A DNA stretch of 64,000 bases from Serinus canaria (GCF_022539315.1 NC_066313.1:31037059-31101058); one strand, 5' to 3'; positions 37,099-50,184 are shown, numbered from the stretch's first letter. The notes: generated by a model not told the origin, from the letters alone. A program made the numbers and translations.

Positions 37099-39596
37099 TA
37101 AAGTTAAACACTGGAAGCATTCAATAGAAAGAACCAGGCACAGGTCACTCAGGACAAATAGTCTGATCAAGTGTGCATGGGTGGGATTAGGAAAATACAG
37201 TGAGGGATTTTCAGGGCAACAAGCAGGGCTTTGTCAGGAACAAAGGGAAAGGGAATTCAATATGTGCCCACTGCTGACTGTGGCATTGGGCCTGGTGGCC
37301 CCCCATTGCTGAGGGCCAATGTCACTGCAAGGAACTACAGACTGTCTTTGTAGAGGTAGCAAACAAAATTCCCCGAGAATGGAAACCAGAGAATACATCT
37401 GGGAAGCAGTTTCAAAATACAAGTAATTTCTGATGCTGAATCCTCATCCATTCCATGATACCAGGAACTAAGAATTTGCAAAATGCTGAGTAGGCATTTA
37501 AAAAATTTTGAGTGTATTTTTTGACATGACACGGTATATTTTGTTGGGATATTCTTAAACACTTCTGAAGCTTTTCTTAGAAAGAGAAGAGATGACCCAG
37601 AGAAGTTCCCACACTGATTGTCATCAAGCTGCTTCCCCAACATAGTTCAAAGAAAGAAAAAAAGGAGAACCTATCATGTGACATACACTAAACAAACTAT
37701 ACTCTTCTTTGTGCCTGGAAGTTACAAAAATAATTGTAGTCACCAGGTATTTTCACGCTTCAGAAGAGACTGCAAGAGACTGGAACAGCTTACTTTTGTT
37801 GAGTAAACTAGTCACTTTATAAGATTGGTCCCATAAATAAATTAATAAATTGGTGGATTTTTACAGCTTTTGACTGGAATAAGAAAATCATAAATATTTG
37901 CCCTAAAAAAATGCATTTTTTGTATTTATATTGTATTTATATTAGGTTGTTTGTTGTCCCACCCTTACTTTTCCCCTAGAAACCAAATTTTTTCAGTTAA
38001 TTTTCAGTTAATCACAAAATATACTTGCACCAGAAGTAGTGCTAAAGGCTGGTTTCTTCTTATATGTGTTCAAACTCACTTGAAAAAATGCCATTTCTAG
38101 TGAATTTTTCTTCTTATTTTTGAGTTTGTCCTTCATATTATGGTGCATGACGCTAAAGCAGCATGTTTCTTTTAAATTTAAATTGCAATTCATAAAATTT
38201 TTTTCAACGTATTTTAGCAACTAACAACCTTATCTGGACCTGATCATTGCAATCTCATGGAATGAATTAGTATTTAGCACGTCTGCTTTGCTTCTAACAG
38301 AAGTGGGCATTGCAAAATAAAGAATGAAAATTTACCTGGTACAAGACTCATTTATAAGGTAAGTGACAATAATGTATTTTTCTTCTCACCTTCTGCCTTT
38401 GATTTAAAAGAAAACAGAGGTGAATGAATGAGGCAAAGACGATGCAGTGTGCATCAGCTTACATTCACTTGTGTGTACTTAGTGAATTGCTCAGGGAATA
38501 ACCCTGTTTATTTATATAAGAGTACTACAGAATAAGAAACCATCATGACCAAGGATTTTAGGTAGTGTCTTCTAATGGCCAAACAGGAAATAATGCCAGC
38601 GTACTTTTTTTCTGCATAAAGTCATGTCTGAAGCTTCTCTTATGAAACACCTGCCAGAGCCCATTTTCTGGCATGCAGGTCACTTGGCATTGTTTTTTGA
38701 ATACAAGGTTATTCTGTTATCACTAACTGCATCATCCTCTGTACTGAAAATTTGTTATTTTCACGCAGTTGAGCCTCATTGTTGCCAAGGCTTAATGTAC
38801 AGTCTTACATAACAAAAGGTTATTTCAGTTAGTGGCAGTCAAGGTTGCTCCTCTGATTGAAGAGCCCTTAATTCCTATTTACTTGGAGTGCCTGATATTT
38901 TCAGCTGGACTTTTAGAAATGCAAGCCATTCTTAACTCAATAATCGTGTTAGGATCATGAAATAGTGTTTTGAAAGTGCATTGAAAGAATGATAAATTCT
39001 CTGTTCGGCTGATTGGGTTGAATAAAACAGGTCACTCAAAGCGATAAAGTTATGGGATGAAAACATGTTGCAACACTAAACAAGTCCTGTCTTCCACCAA
39101 GTTGGCAATTTTAGCTCATGTCATAAATTCTCAAGAGTAGCAAAATTAATTTCAAGATGTTGATTCTGCATATCTGCCATTGTAATCATCTATTGATCGA
39201 TCTTTTCTTTCCCTTGCAGCTTTCCTGGACTTTCATTTCCAAGATCAAATATTTTTTTGAGGCTATTTAACTCACAGTTCTTTTTATCTTATTTGGGAAA
39301 CATTTTCTTTCCCAATTTCTGTGAGATGGTGTTTGTTTCAGAATGAATTTCTTGGCAGAAATGTTTCTTGCTGGTTATTTGATAGATTGCTCTGAGATGG
39401 CACTGACGAGAGCAGTGGGGATGGCCATGACTGGCAGAATAAAATACCACGGAGTGTAATACAGGTTACTGAACAAAGCAATTCAGAAATTTGGCAATTA
39501 TGAGTACTAAAGAACACTTAGACAGACCAGATAGAGTTCAAACAACAATTTTTCCAGTAGACCTCACCATTCACACCAACAGATTATACCAGAGCC
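37099..39596. other. Unique noncoding DNA with one exon-like segment
   Basis: A 58-bp segment (38301-38358) has a strong acceptor and a GTAAGT donor and is treated as a finding. An 11-bp tandem (GTATTTATATT twice) lies near 37922-37944. No repeat family or protein family is recognised. Confidence 0.5.
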
Positions 39597-40161
39597 TGAG
39601 TCTTTGGGGCGTTGGCTGGCATAGAGTTAATTTTCTTTATTTGGTGCGGGGCTGTGCTTTGGATTTGTGTTGAAAACAGCTTTGATAACACAGGCATGTT
39701 CATGTGAGTGGTGTCAAGGCCCTTCCTGCTCCTCACCCCATCCCTCCATCAAGGGGATTGTGGGTTCAAAAGTAGCTGGGAAAGGACACATCTGGGACAG
39801 CTGACCCTGCCTGACCCAAGGAATAGTTCAGACCATATGGCACCAGGCAAAGCATATCAAGTCAGGGTAAGAAGCAGGAAGGAGAGGTAGACGTTCAGAG
39901 TGATGGTGTTTGTCTTTCCAGATCACCATTGCATGTGATGGAAACCTGCTTTAGTGGGGAAGGCTAAATACCTGAATTCTGGTGGGATTTGGAAAATGAA
40001 TCCCTTTTTTAGCTTTGCTTGTGCATGTCTCTATCTTAGCCCATGAGTTTTCTTGCTTGCTTTTACCTTGCTGATTCTCACCTCTCTCCCCATTGAAGGG
40101 AGTGAGCAAGAAACTCTGTGAGACTGGGTTGCCATCTGGGCTTGAATTAAAATACTCTCCA
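39597..40161 (+). mobile_element. Solo LTR of avian ERVL type
   Basis: The order of blocks matches an LTR I know from bird genomes: 'gcgttggctggcatagagtt', AATTTTCTTTATTTGGTGCG, 'gctttggatttgtgttgaaa', 'ctttgataacacaggcatgt', 'gacagctgaccctgcctgac', 'cagaccatatggcaccaggc', 'gacgttcagagtgatggtgt', 'atcttagcccatgagttttc', 'gaagggagtgagcaagaaac'. The plus-strand order gives its direction. No internal gag/pol sequence flanks it, so it is a solo LTR left by recombination. A TATA box is not evident where the family usually has one. The segment that normally carries the polyadenylation signal before 'tctttatctcaaccc' appears deleted. Ends are approximate and no target-site duplication was found. Confidence 0.82.
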
Positions 40162-41677
40162 TTAAAATTTCTTGTAATTTTGAATTTAACCTGATTTTTG
40201 TATTTCAAACATTTCTTCTTATTTCAGTACTGTTTCCTACTAAATTCCTTTGTCACTTAGATCAGCAGTGGTCATGTCTATATTAATAGCAATTGGGGAT
40301 GAAAGTTTTGAAATGTGTCTGAGGGGAAAAAAAAGAAGAAAGAAAGGATTTTTAAAAACTGAAAACCATTATAAAATGTTATGAAGAAAATTATGAATTG
40401 GAATAGATATCTTTAATTTAATCACAGGCATTAAAAGATAATCAGACAGAAAGTCCAGGCTAATTTTTAACTGGGCAGCTGCAGGTCCTTCTATAGAAAA
40501 GGCTAGATCATACCTTTAATTCATAACAATAGACCCGGCTATTGTTAAGATTAAGATTTCAAATTGCCTTTTCTCTTCTGATGTCAATGGAAACCTTGGG
40601 GGAATAAAAAGATAATAAGAAAAGGTAAAATATGGCATTTTGCTGTTTTTAAATTGTGGAACTGATCTCAGTGCTAGGGAAGAACTTTATGGTTCTTCAG
40701 CCTGGTTACTTGAAGAACACAGATTACAGAATTTTGTGCCCTAAACAGAGACTAGCAATTTTTCAGCTTTTTCTGTTGTTATCTGCTTTTGTTCATCACT
40801 CTTTTCATGTCTTCTCTACTTTTCTCTTTCCCCCCTTCTGCTACTCCTGTGACTTCTCATTCCATCTACTTATTTCAGTACTTCAGACAGACACTACACT
40901 AAACAAAAATGATCAGCATTTCAGTAATAAATGATAACATCTGAGTGCAAGTGCCAAACAGAGTTAGCACCCAAAGGAGAATACTGGGTCAAGGAGAAAC
41001 AAAGATAGTGGGGCCATAGCTCCTGGCTGCTGGTACACCCAGGATGACAGCATTGAAGGGACTACATTAATTGTCCTTAAATTCATCAGGATTGGAATGC
41101 TTTCAATTTATTGATTTTAAAAAGTTATTTACTTTATTTTGATGTGATGAAAGCTGTCTATGTTGCTCGGGCCACTGGAAAAGCCCACATATGTTTAATG
41201 CCTGACCTTGCTGTTTTTCAGTGTTGAATTAGAACAAGTGGATCTCATGTCCAGCTCACTTAAATCTCTGTAACAGTATTGATTAAGTTATGTGCATCAA
41301 AATTTGCCAAGAATCAGATGTATTTTTTCCTTTAAGACATGATAGCTTTATCCAGTGATTACAATATCCCCAAACGTTAACACATTCCTCAGCAAATAAC
41401 TTTCTGCTGGAGACACAGTAAATTTTTGACCAAATATTTATGTAAATCAACTTGACTGTTTTTTTGTTTCTCCTGTTCATTTTTTGTCAATTATATGTCT
41501 TATTACATTTAAAGCTGTTTTAATAATGACAAGGAAATGTTGGTCACATCCTCTTGTTTGTCCAGAGTGCCAGAAATGTGCTTGTGTGTCTGGGTCTATA
41601 AGAGAAATAAATTATTTTTCTAAGAAGAGAGATAGGTTGATATATAGGTAGGTAAATAAAGCAATACAAATTTTGAA
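40162..41677. other. Unique noncoding DNA, possible conserved-element character
   Basis: The part at 40380-40640 combines GATA-type sites, AT-rich homeodomain-like sites and an AACAATAG/CTATTGTT inverted repeat (40525-40546). It is listed as a finding. No gene is recognised. Confidence 0.45.
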
Positions 41678-41805
41678 TTAAAAAATTTAAAAAAAATTTT
41701 AAAAATACCTCAACCTCCAAAAAAAACCAAAAAAACAAACAAAAAACAAACAAAAAAAAAAAAAAAAACAAAAAAAAAAAAAAAAAAACAACCAAAAAAA
41801 GAACA
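41678..41805. repeat. A-rich low-complexity block
   Basis: Long A runs broken by single C residues (AAAAAACAAAC style), preceded by a T/A patch. It may be an expanded poly-A tail of an old retroposed sequence, since AATAAA occurs just upstream, but no parent sequence is recognised. The Phe-rich minus-strand frame over it is an artefact. Confidence 0.92.
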
Positions 41806-42795
41806 CACTTTCCCCTACAAAATCCCAAACCAACAGAGCTTTATTTTGCCTCATCTTCACCTTCCCAAACTACTGACAAAAATCACCTGGCTATATCAGT
41901 TCTGCCTTTCTTAGCCAGCTAAAAGGGTTAAAGCAAGATAGGGGTGATCAGATGCTTAAAAAACTTCAAATTCAAATCAAAGCTTAGAAGATGGCTTTGT
42001 TTTGCAAGCTAGGTTTGGTGTTAACACCCAAGATGTCTTGTTCTCCTTTCAAGAATCATAGAAAAGAAAAAAGAGTAAATGGCAACACACAAACCCAGAA
42101 ATCTCATTCAGACTACAAGTGCAGTGAGAAGTCTGCAATCTTCTGATACCAAAGCAAAGAACATAATTGTGAGAAATGACTGTAATGAGAGTGTGAACAC
42201 AGAGCACTATGGACAAAAGATACAGGCACAAATGGCTAAATAACAGGATTCGTGCAAACAACCTGGAAACGGCTCCCTGTGTATCTGAGATGATCCCATG
42301 TGAGGAGAATAAAAGCCACTGAGACAGGAAAGAAATAGCAAAGACAAATAAGAACAAAATGAGATTTTTTTCCTTTTAATTGGATAAGTGTGTCTCAGGA
42401 AATATAGACACATTCTCCAGGGGTAGGGGAAAAAAAAAAAAAGGAGAGATTTAGAAAATGAAACACTGTGGCAGAAGAAATACAATTGTTACAAATCTTT
42501 ATGATCCTTAAAACAGCCACCATCACTTGCAATATTTGCCTGTCCTGTCCTTAACACTGGAATGCTATTTAAACTTAAGTAATTTTATTGCTTGCTTTCA
42601 GAACAGAGGGCACTGTGGAAATATTTTAAATGGTATATATAGCTGTGCAGAACCTAGAAATACTGACATGGGAAAAAAAATAAAATAAGAAACCCCCAAT
42701 TTTTCTATAAGAGTTGGGTTTCCTGTTGATATCTTCATTCTCATTCTATTTAATGCTGTCTGGAGCTTGCAAATGTTAAGGAATCTATTTGTAAG
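41806..42795. other. Unique noncoding DNA
   Basis: Contains an A13 run near 42430. Two overlapping minus-strand frames of about 90-100 codons (42049-42485) are Phe/Leu/Ser/Cys-rich, as expected from A+T-rich DNA. No family resemblance is seen. Confidence 0.5.
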
Positions 42796-42831
42796 TTTTT
42801 TGCTTTTTGCTTTTTGTGTTGCTTTTTGTGC
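42796..42831. repeat. (GCTTTTT)n imperfect heptamer repeat
   Basis: Four imperfect units of TTTTTGC, with one TGTG interruption. Confidence 0.85.
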
Positions 42832-45722
42832 TTCTATCTGAATAACTCATTCAAAAGTCAATTTGTCTGTATGTCTTCTCTCTTCACTCTCACAGTGTGC
42901 CAAAGACACACTTTTAGGTATTTTCAATGTTTTCTTGATAACATCCGGAACAGGGTATTAACAGGAAATGGAAAGAATTGAAAACTGTGATGAAAACTTT
43001 GATATTTGGTGGAAAAGATGCTTGAAATGTGCAAAATCACTAGAGTGGCAGTGAACCCAAGCACTTTTTACGAATGATGTCAGCAGAAAACCATAAAGTT
43101 TCTGGGTGAGCAGCAGAGACACAAATCATCAGCAGCCCGCTCTAGTTAGACAACATTAGGCCTACAAATGTGGCAAGGATTTCCTGGGGACTTAAGATGT
43201 TGCCTGACCCTGAAAAAGTCCCTATAGTTTGAACACCAGGTATCCTCCAGATGCTTATCTGTGCTGGCAAATTTACTCCGAAACACCTATGGATTTAGAG
43301 GTCTAGGTCAACATAACCTCAATGTCTGATGTAAGTGTGTTCATTACTGCCAAAATCAAGGAAACCAAATTATTTTTATGTTTCTGACTCATTTCAGCCT
43401 GTTTGGAAAATGACTGTGAAAAATCAAACAGTTTAACTGTTCAATTGTTAGAAGCTTCCCTGACATGATTACCTTCCTCCTAAAGAGTTTCTAGACAGTT
43501 CAGGAACTAGAGTAAGCCAGGGACCATTCCCAGTAGGTAATCTGCAAGCAGTTTTGGAATGCAAAGACACAATTAATATGCTAGTACAGATGTAATTTAT
43601 TTGATCCTGGTCAAATCCCTTGTTCCTTCAATTTTCCTTCCTGCAAAATGGAATAAGAGGATTCTTTCAACCCTCCAAAATATACAGATGCATCCCTAAG
43701 CAGCTGGCTGATGCATAGCTGTGAGGGTTGAGATGGGAAAATAAGGGTGATTTGTATCCGTTAAGCATATGGGTTTTCAAATTAACTGCTTTAAAATGCA
43801 CATTTGAATGCAGGGAAGAGCTAAGCACTTCTGAAGTTTGCATCCTATTTCATGTTTGCCAGTCTTCTAACATCAACAAACACACGGTGACACCAACATT
43901 TCTCTCCGTATCAGCTGCTTCCACTAACAGGGCTGTGAACCAAGAACTGGGGAAGTCTGTGGACATTTTGGAAGGCCCAGAGGAATTCCAAACTTAGCTA
44001 CAAATGATGGAGAACTATTCACACTTGGCATGCTGCTGGTTTCTTTGAGATCTGGGTATCATATTTTCCTAATGAGAAGAAAAAAGGACAGGTTGTTTAT
44101 GAAATAAGCTTGTCCCACATGACAGGTTCTCGTTCTCAGCCAGCAGGGCTGAAGGTAAACAGCCTGGGCTGAATCTAGACAAAAGAATCCCCCCAAAATG
44201 TGGTTCCTTAAGGTCAGTTTCACAGCTCCCCAACCCTTTCCTGGTGTATGCTACAAGGAAATCCAGAAAAAAGAGCCAACCCAGACATACTTTTGGGTAT
44301 CCCAAACACATGCAATGCAAGACGTCACAAAGATATCAATTTGGATACTTCTGGATAGCTGTAGATTGTCAGCAATTGTCAATAATTGAAATATCTATTT
44401 TAATAAATATACAAGTTCCCTTGCACACTCCAGCTTAGCTATTGCCCATCTGGATCTAAGCTTTTGGAAGAGTGGCTGATGGTCACTCTGATGCTCAGTC
44501 CTGATTCCATGACTCTTCTGACCATTTCTGATATTACCTTAATGGCTAGTGGCTAATAAAAGCACACTATCACCTCTTAACCCACTGAGCAAGAGGCAGT
44601 GTGTGATGGTGCTGGCAGCATTTTTCAAATTTATATTGTACACGTTACACATGCATCTGGGTTATTACAAGCTCCCTGTTCCCATCAACAACAGTAATTG
44701 CAAGCTATTTCTATAAAGTCCATTGAATTGGTACATTTCAATAATGGCCCAGAAAGAAGGCTACTCCAACTACTGTATATATTTCTGTGGTTTATGAATC
44801 AACTTTATGATTTTAATTTTGGAACTGTTATTAAAGAGACAGATTGCATTTAATAACAATTTTAGTATTGCCTGATGCTCTAACCAGCAAGCAATAAAGC
44901 AAGCTAAAATTAAAACAGGAATCCACTGCTAGGAGGCAAACACATACAGAAGGTAGTGGATTGTTGTTCTAACCTTCATAAAATATCAGCAGACACGGTA
45001 TTTCTGTCACTGTGGTGCTTATTCCCAAGGTTGCAAAAACAAGCTGAATGTACCAGGAGACATTTTTCCAATTTAAAACAAAACCCCTTCTGTGGCTGTG
45101 TCCTATGCTTAGGTTTATCATGAAGACTAGATGCATGAATTTTGCACATTCAAGTCCATTCATGCCAAAATTGTCTGTTATTTTTACATGTGGTTTTTGC
45201 TCACTCTTCAGCAGAAATGCAGAATTTAGAACCCCAGAATCAATTTTTGAGTTGTTGGTGTCGTACATAGGGATTATTTGTCAATCACAAAGGTTCTGAA
45301 TTAGCACTTCTGAATTAGCCATAACTCAGCATTAAATGATTTTTTTGGAAGAAAGTTTTTCAGCTTACGTTCTACTGTAAACATTACTTAATTCCTCCAT
45401 CCTCATGCAAGCACTTATTTCCTAGTACATTAGAATGAAACTACTGATAATATTTATCTTTACATGGAAAAAAATTTATATTCCTCAAAGATCTTGGCTT
45501 ACCTAGAATACATTAGGATTCATGGACCTCTTGTATCAAAAATTTAAGATGAAGGATCTCATGGAAACAGACTCCCTCAAGATAACTGCAGTGCTTCTGT
45601 CAGGCCAAGAGTTAGAATTAGGAGGTCCAGTTCACATGATCTTATGCTTGGTTTCACACCAGAGCCAAACTGAGAAATTGTATGGTTTTGGAAAAAGTTT
45701 TTTATAACCTCCCAAGCGTGGG
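42832..45722. other. Unique noncoding DNA
   Basis: About 2.9 kb; no gene or repeat recognised. Confidence 0.55.
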
Positions 45723-45757
45723 TAGGGAGTTGGGAGTTGTGGAGTTGGGGAGTTAAA
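45723..45757. repeat. (GGGAGTT)n imperfect repeat
   Basis: About four imperfect units of GGGAGTTG/TGGAGTTG. It is a small G/T-rich tandem repeat. Confidence 0.85.
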
Positions 45758-48700
45758 ATGGCTGGTGAGTTGGCACGGGTAAGGACCAAATTCCAAAAGT
45801 CAACTCAATGTCTTGTTTGGAGTGTGAAAATATTTCACAGTGTAGATAAAGGTCATTCTGTATGTATTGATTACTGTACAGAGGATAGTCTTTAAAATAT
45901 TTAAATGGTTAAAACTGAACCCTTCACAAACAGCCTTTAACATGGTGTTGTCCCATTGAAGCCTCACTCAAGTGTACATGGAAGTTGTAAAAAGGTCAGT
46001 TTGTAATTAATTACAAGGGAAAGAAGAAATAATTCTTGCTAAGTACTGTATTATGCAGAGTCTAAAAGGTGAGTTAAGAAATATAGATCCCTGTTATTCC
46101 TTAATCCCTTTAGAACCCTAATCATCACTGCCCTGTGAGCAGCTCTGTTGATCACCTAATGCACTACAGAAAGCCTCAAGATTAACTTCCTGTTCAGTGT
46201 TACACAGACCTATTGGAAATTGGAACCTTCCAGATAGGGCACTACTAGATCACCATGGCTGAAGGTCACTGCTGTGGAGGTGAGAAAATCTGATCTTCCC
46301 ACTATTTCCATCAGATCAGTCCTTCAAGCCTTGAAAAGGTTTAGGGTGAAAGGGAAACTTGTATGTAAGCGATACAGCTAAAAATGATCAGAGGACCTCT
46401 CTGAAGTTGGAGAAAAGTCTGGCAGAAAGGTGCATCTGAAGTTAATCAGATTCCTCTTTCCTCATTTGTGACCTTGATCCCTTATTTTATTTAGGAGAGA
46501 GATGATGCTTCATAACTGCTGCCTCAATGGAGAGCTCCTAAACTGGAGCTGCAAATTTAGGAATGCTTCTTTCAAGAAAGGACTTCTTCAAAGCAAGGCA
46601 CTGATCTCCAGTGCTTTTGTACATGCATATATATCACTTTTAATTTCTCACTTTCTGTTTGCCTGTAATAAAATTTTAATTAGAGAAAAAGGGAGAAAGC
46701 TTCTGTTTGCATTCATACTCCAGTAATTAGTGACAATGAGAAGGGGGTGCGAGATAGTTTAATAGGGGTTTTAGCAAAATATTGTTTTCACTCAGTTTGC
46801 CTAAGAATGGCAATAATTCTTTAAGTAAATATGAATTATTATACGTGAATCATTTGTGTACAAATTTCTTTGTGAGTCAGGATTAAAATATGTAAATAAT
46901 CTACATGTCACTCTTCAAAGGAGAGTAACTTGTATTTAGATAAACACTTTATTCAGTTGGAAATTGAGATGATACACTATAGCACAATAATAGGAACTTG
47001 CATTGCAGCAGTTCGTTAAAATTGAAAAGTAGGAAAAAAAAAAATTGAATTCTTGGGTTGCTTTGGTTTTTCCTGATAACAGTGCATTTTTCCTTTGTGT
47101 AGGGAAAGCTAGGGAGGCTCTGGTGTCCTGCTTGGCACTCCTCTGTTCAGGGGCTTTTGCCACTCTCAGGGAAAAGGTAATTTCAAAAAGGAAGAGATAG
47201 ATCCACTGAAATTCATGGAAGTCCTTTAAATTGACATCTGTGGGTGCTGGATCAAATCCTGTTTTAGATGAGTGGCTGAGCCATTGCCAAGAAAATCCTA
47301 GAATCGATGGGCTGTGGTACAGAGCCAGCTTTGGCAGCGTCTTGAAGAGGTGCATCTTCTGGGGTCAGCAGGTCAGATTTCCACGTGCCAAATTCAGCAC
47401 CTGGCAGAATGCATTTGGTTGAATAAACACAGAAATGTCCAGCAGAATAGCATAGAGAAAATTAGATATGTTGGAGATCCTTGAAAACAAAGGTTTGTGG
47501 TTTTCATTCATGTTTTCTAGTACAGCTGATGAGACGCTTACCAAAAATAGTCCTTATAGAAGGAAAGGAAGGACTGCAATATAGAATTATTACTGACTCC
47601 AGCAAAACATCTCCAAATTGTGTAATAAAGATATATTATATGGAAACTGAAGGGAAATTTTCAGTCAAGCTACTCCAGCAGTCCTGATTGTGCATTCCAC
47701 TTCCCTGTCTGCCTGCATGGTGACGTTCATTTCCAAAAGGAACTGGTCTAGAAGGAGATGATGCAACATGTGTCTATCTGATAATTGACCCAGGCTGTAC
47801 TTCCAGAACCAACAAATGCTTCCAGCTCCAGCACTGTAAATATGACAGTAACATGGCTCTTACCCAACCATGGGCAGTCAATAAGTGGTTTAGGGAATAT
47901 CCCTCTCTTTTCAACTGCTTTCTGGGCTGCATATGATGCTGTGCATTAATCAGCTCAATCCATCACCAAGCACTTCAGTAAATACTTCAGAAAAAAAATG
48001 TGTTCTTCAGTCAGTAAACCCCAGTGATAACTTGGACCATGACTGCAAACAGAATCCTTTAAATTACAGACAAGTCTCACTACAGTGTTGCAAAAGAAGA
48101 TGGATGCACACATACTCAGTGCTAAATTAAATCAGCACACTGAAAGTGAGTTCCCTAGTGATTGCAATGGAGTACCAGTAAAATATTGGGTTGGGTGGTT
48201 TGTCTATTTTTGGAGAGTCACTACTTAAATATGCTTCTTTTAATTTTCCAGCAGGCTTATACAGAATTTGTTGCAGACATTGTATAAATAAAATGAAATC
48301 ATGAAAGGTGTGCTTTAGGACTTGAAATGGTAAAAATACTACAGTTTTTAGATGGACAGCTCAGTGATGTTGATTTGATCAACGAGACCTACAGCGCCTG
48401 AGAGTTTCAAAGAACCCTGAGAAAAACAGCAAATCATTTACAGAAATCTGGATCCTTACACCTTAAAATTCTATCATTGTCTCTGCATAGCACTCAAAAT
48501 GTAAAAAATGGATGCCCTGCAGGTCATGTACAACTCTGCAGCTCCAGGGTTGTATCTCTTACACTGCTGGAGAAAACAAAATAAAAGAGTCAACTTATAA
48601 AAGAAGCCAAAACACCCTGTGGAAAAAACTCAAACATACAAATCACTAAGGTGCAGACTATAAAAAATGATAAATACAGCATACCAGGAAGACAGGCAGG

Positions 48701-50184
48701 AAAAACACAACAGTCATGACAACTTCTAGATGACAATACAAGTCATGTTGCTCTCTTCCCAGTTACAGCTAGGAGATTTGAAGAGCTCCTTGGAGCAAAT
48801 AGTTGGTAAGACTTCTCCTCCTGTCCAACCAAATCATTGCAGTCTGTATCGCCCTGGCATCAAGAAGGGCTCTTCTCATTTAGGAAAACTTGCTCTTCAA
48901 CTAAAAGCAAGAACGTTCTGTCATAGCCATGGGAATGTTATATTTGTCTTCCTATTTATTCAGGTCTCTCCTCCTATTAAAAGCACTTATTGCAAACACC
49001 TTTTAACATTAAACAGGACCAAAAATCTTATACTCGGGTTAATCCCTATACCAGTGAACTAAAGGCTACAGTGACCTCTGTGAAAACCTGGAATAGGAAA
49101 CCATGTAATGTAAACAAGACACTTCCTTTCACTATCCTGAAAACAAGACACTTCTTTTTCATCAGGGTACTGGAACTGCAATAAGGAAATTCTGATATAA
49201 AAATGTCTGCTGCCCAAATGTTTGAAGGGAAGTCAGAAGGAATTCTCTTAAAGTATTAACAAAGATTAATTGCAGTTCAGCTCATGATACTGCCTTTAGC
49301 AGGGCAATCCCAAAGTGCTGTTTCCATTGAGGACCAAAGATCCACTTGCCATAAAGGAGATTTGGTGGCATAAATGCTAGGTGCCATCAACAGCTTGAAA
49401 GGGCATATGGGCAGTGACTTTTAAAAAGCAGAAGTGCTCAGAAGTCTTTTAGCTGTTTTATCCACCTCAAGTGAAAACGATCCCTCCTTCCTGCCTTGAT
49501 CCTCATAGACTCCACATCTCCAGGTTAGAGTCTGAAGGGAGATAATCTAGCCCTGTGACTTGGGCAGAGAAGAGGATGGGTGGAGATACAAGGGCACATA
49601 GAATAGTTGGTTCTAGGATACCTACAGTACACTAAACTGGTGAAAACTCTGCAGTTAAAAGTAAGCAATATCAGACTTGTTTTGTTGTTTTTTTTTTTCC
49701 CTATAATGGAGCTAAAATGGAGAATATTTTCAGGAGCTGAGAAATTACATGAAATATTTTCCTTATTGTACAGACTGCTTCTCTGGAGACCTCTCAGGGA
49801 TCTCTGGGGTGTCTTCTCTGTGCACTCGTGCTGACACCTGGTGGCAAAAAACGAATTCAGGAGAAATTGAATAAAGATGGCAGACAATTTGTTTTCTCTG
49901 GGCTAGTAAGGTTAACCAGTTCCCAGGTTAACTTAACATGTCCATGCTGAAAATGATACTAATCAAATGTCTTCTGGCATCTCTTCCTGACTCTTGTGTT
50001 GACTTCCTTAAAAGGTCATTTGGCAAAACCAACAAATATTTTTGGAGCTGAATCCTAAGAATGGTAGTTATGTTGTTCATTTTCCATCTCAAGAAATTAC
50101 AAATGATTGTGGTTCAGGTGCAATAAATTGCAATGGTACTGATCAACAGACTCAATGTTACATTTTCCTGCTGCTTCTGTGCTT
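45758..50184. other. Unique noncoding DNA with ancient repeat traces
   Basis: About 4.4 kb. A 139-codon minus-strand frame (46936-47355) and a 110-codon plus-strand frame (48730-49062) occur, but neither resembles a known protein and this length is expected by chance. Traces resembling an old amniote repeat appear at 47201-47268 and 48136-48180. A run of T lies near 49686. Confidence 0.5.

Noticed and set aside
46234..46279. CACCATGGCTGAAGG (good Kozak context) followed by GGAG|GTGAGA donor
   Set aside because: The upstream acceptor is weak and the frame stops four codons after the donor point. There is no promoter-like or CpG-rich sequence to support a first exon.
46936..47355. 139-codon minus-strand open frame
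   Set aside because: No family resemblance, no splice or promoter support. About one frame of this length is expected by chance in 64 kb of A+T-rich DNA read in six frames.
48730..49062. 110-codon plus-strand open frame
   Set aside because: It has no recognisable domain and no supporting signals, and a chance frame of this size is unremarkable.
49525..49887. 120-codon minus-strand open frame
   Set aside because: It includes a Lys/Asn run made by the T tract near 49686 and resembles no known protein.
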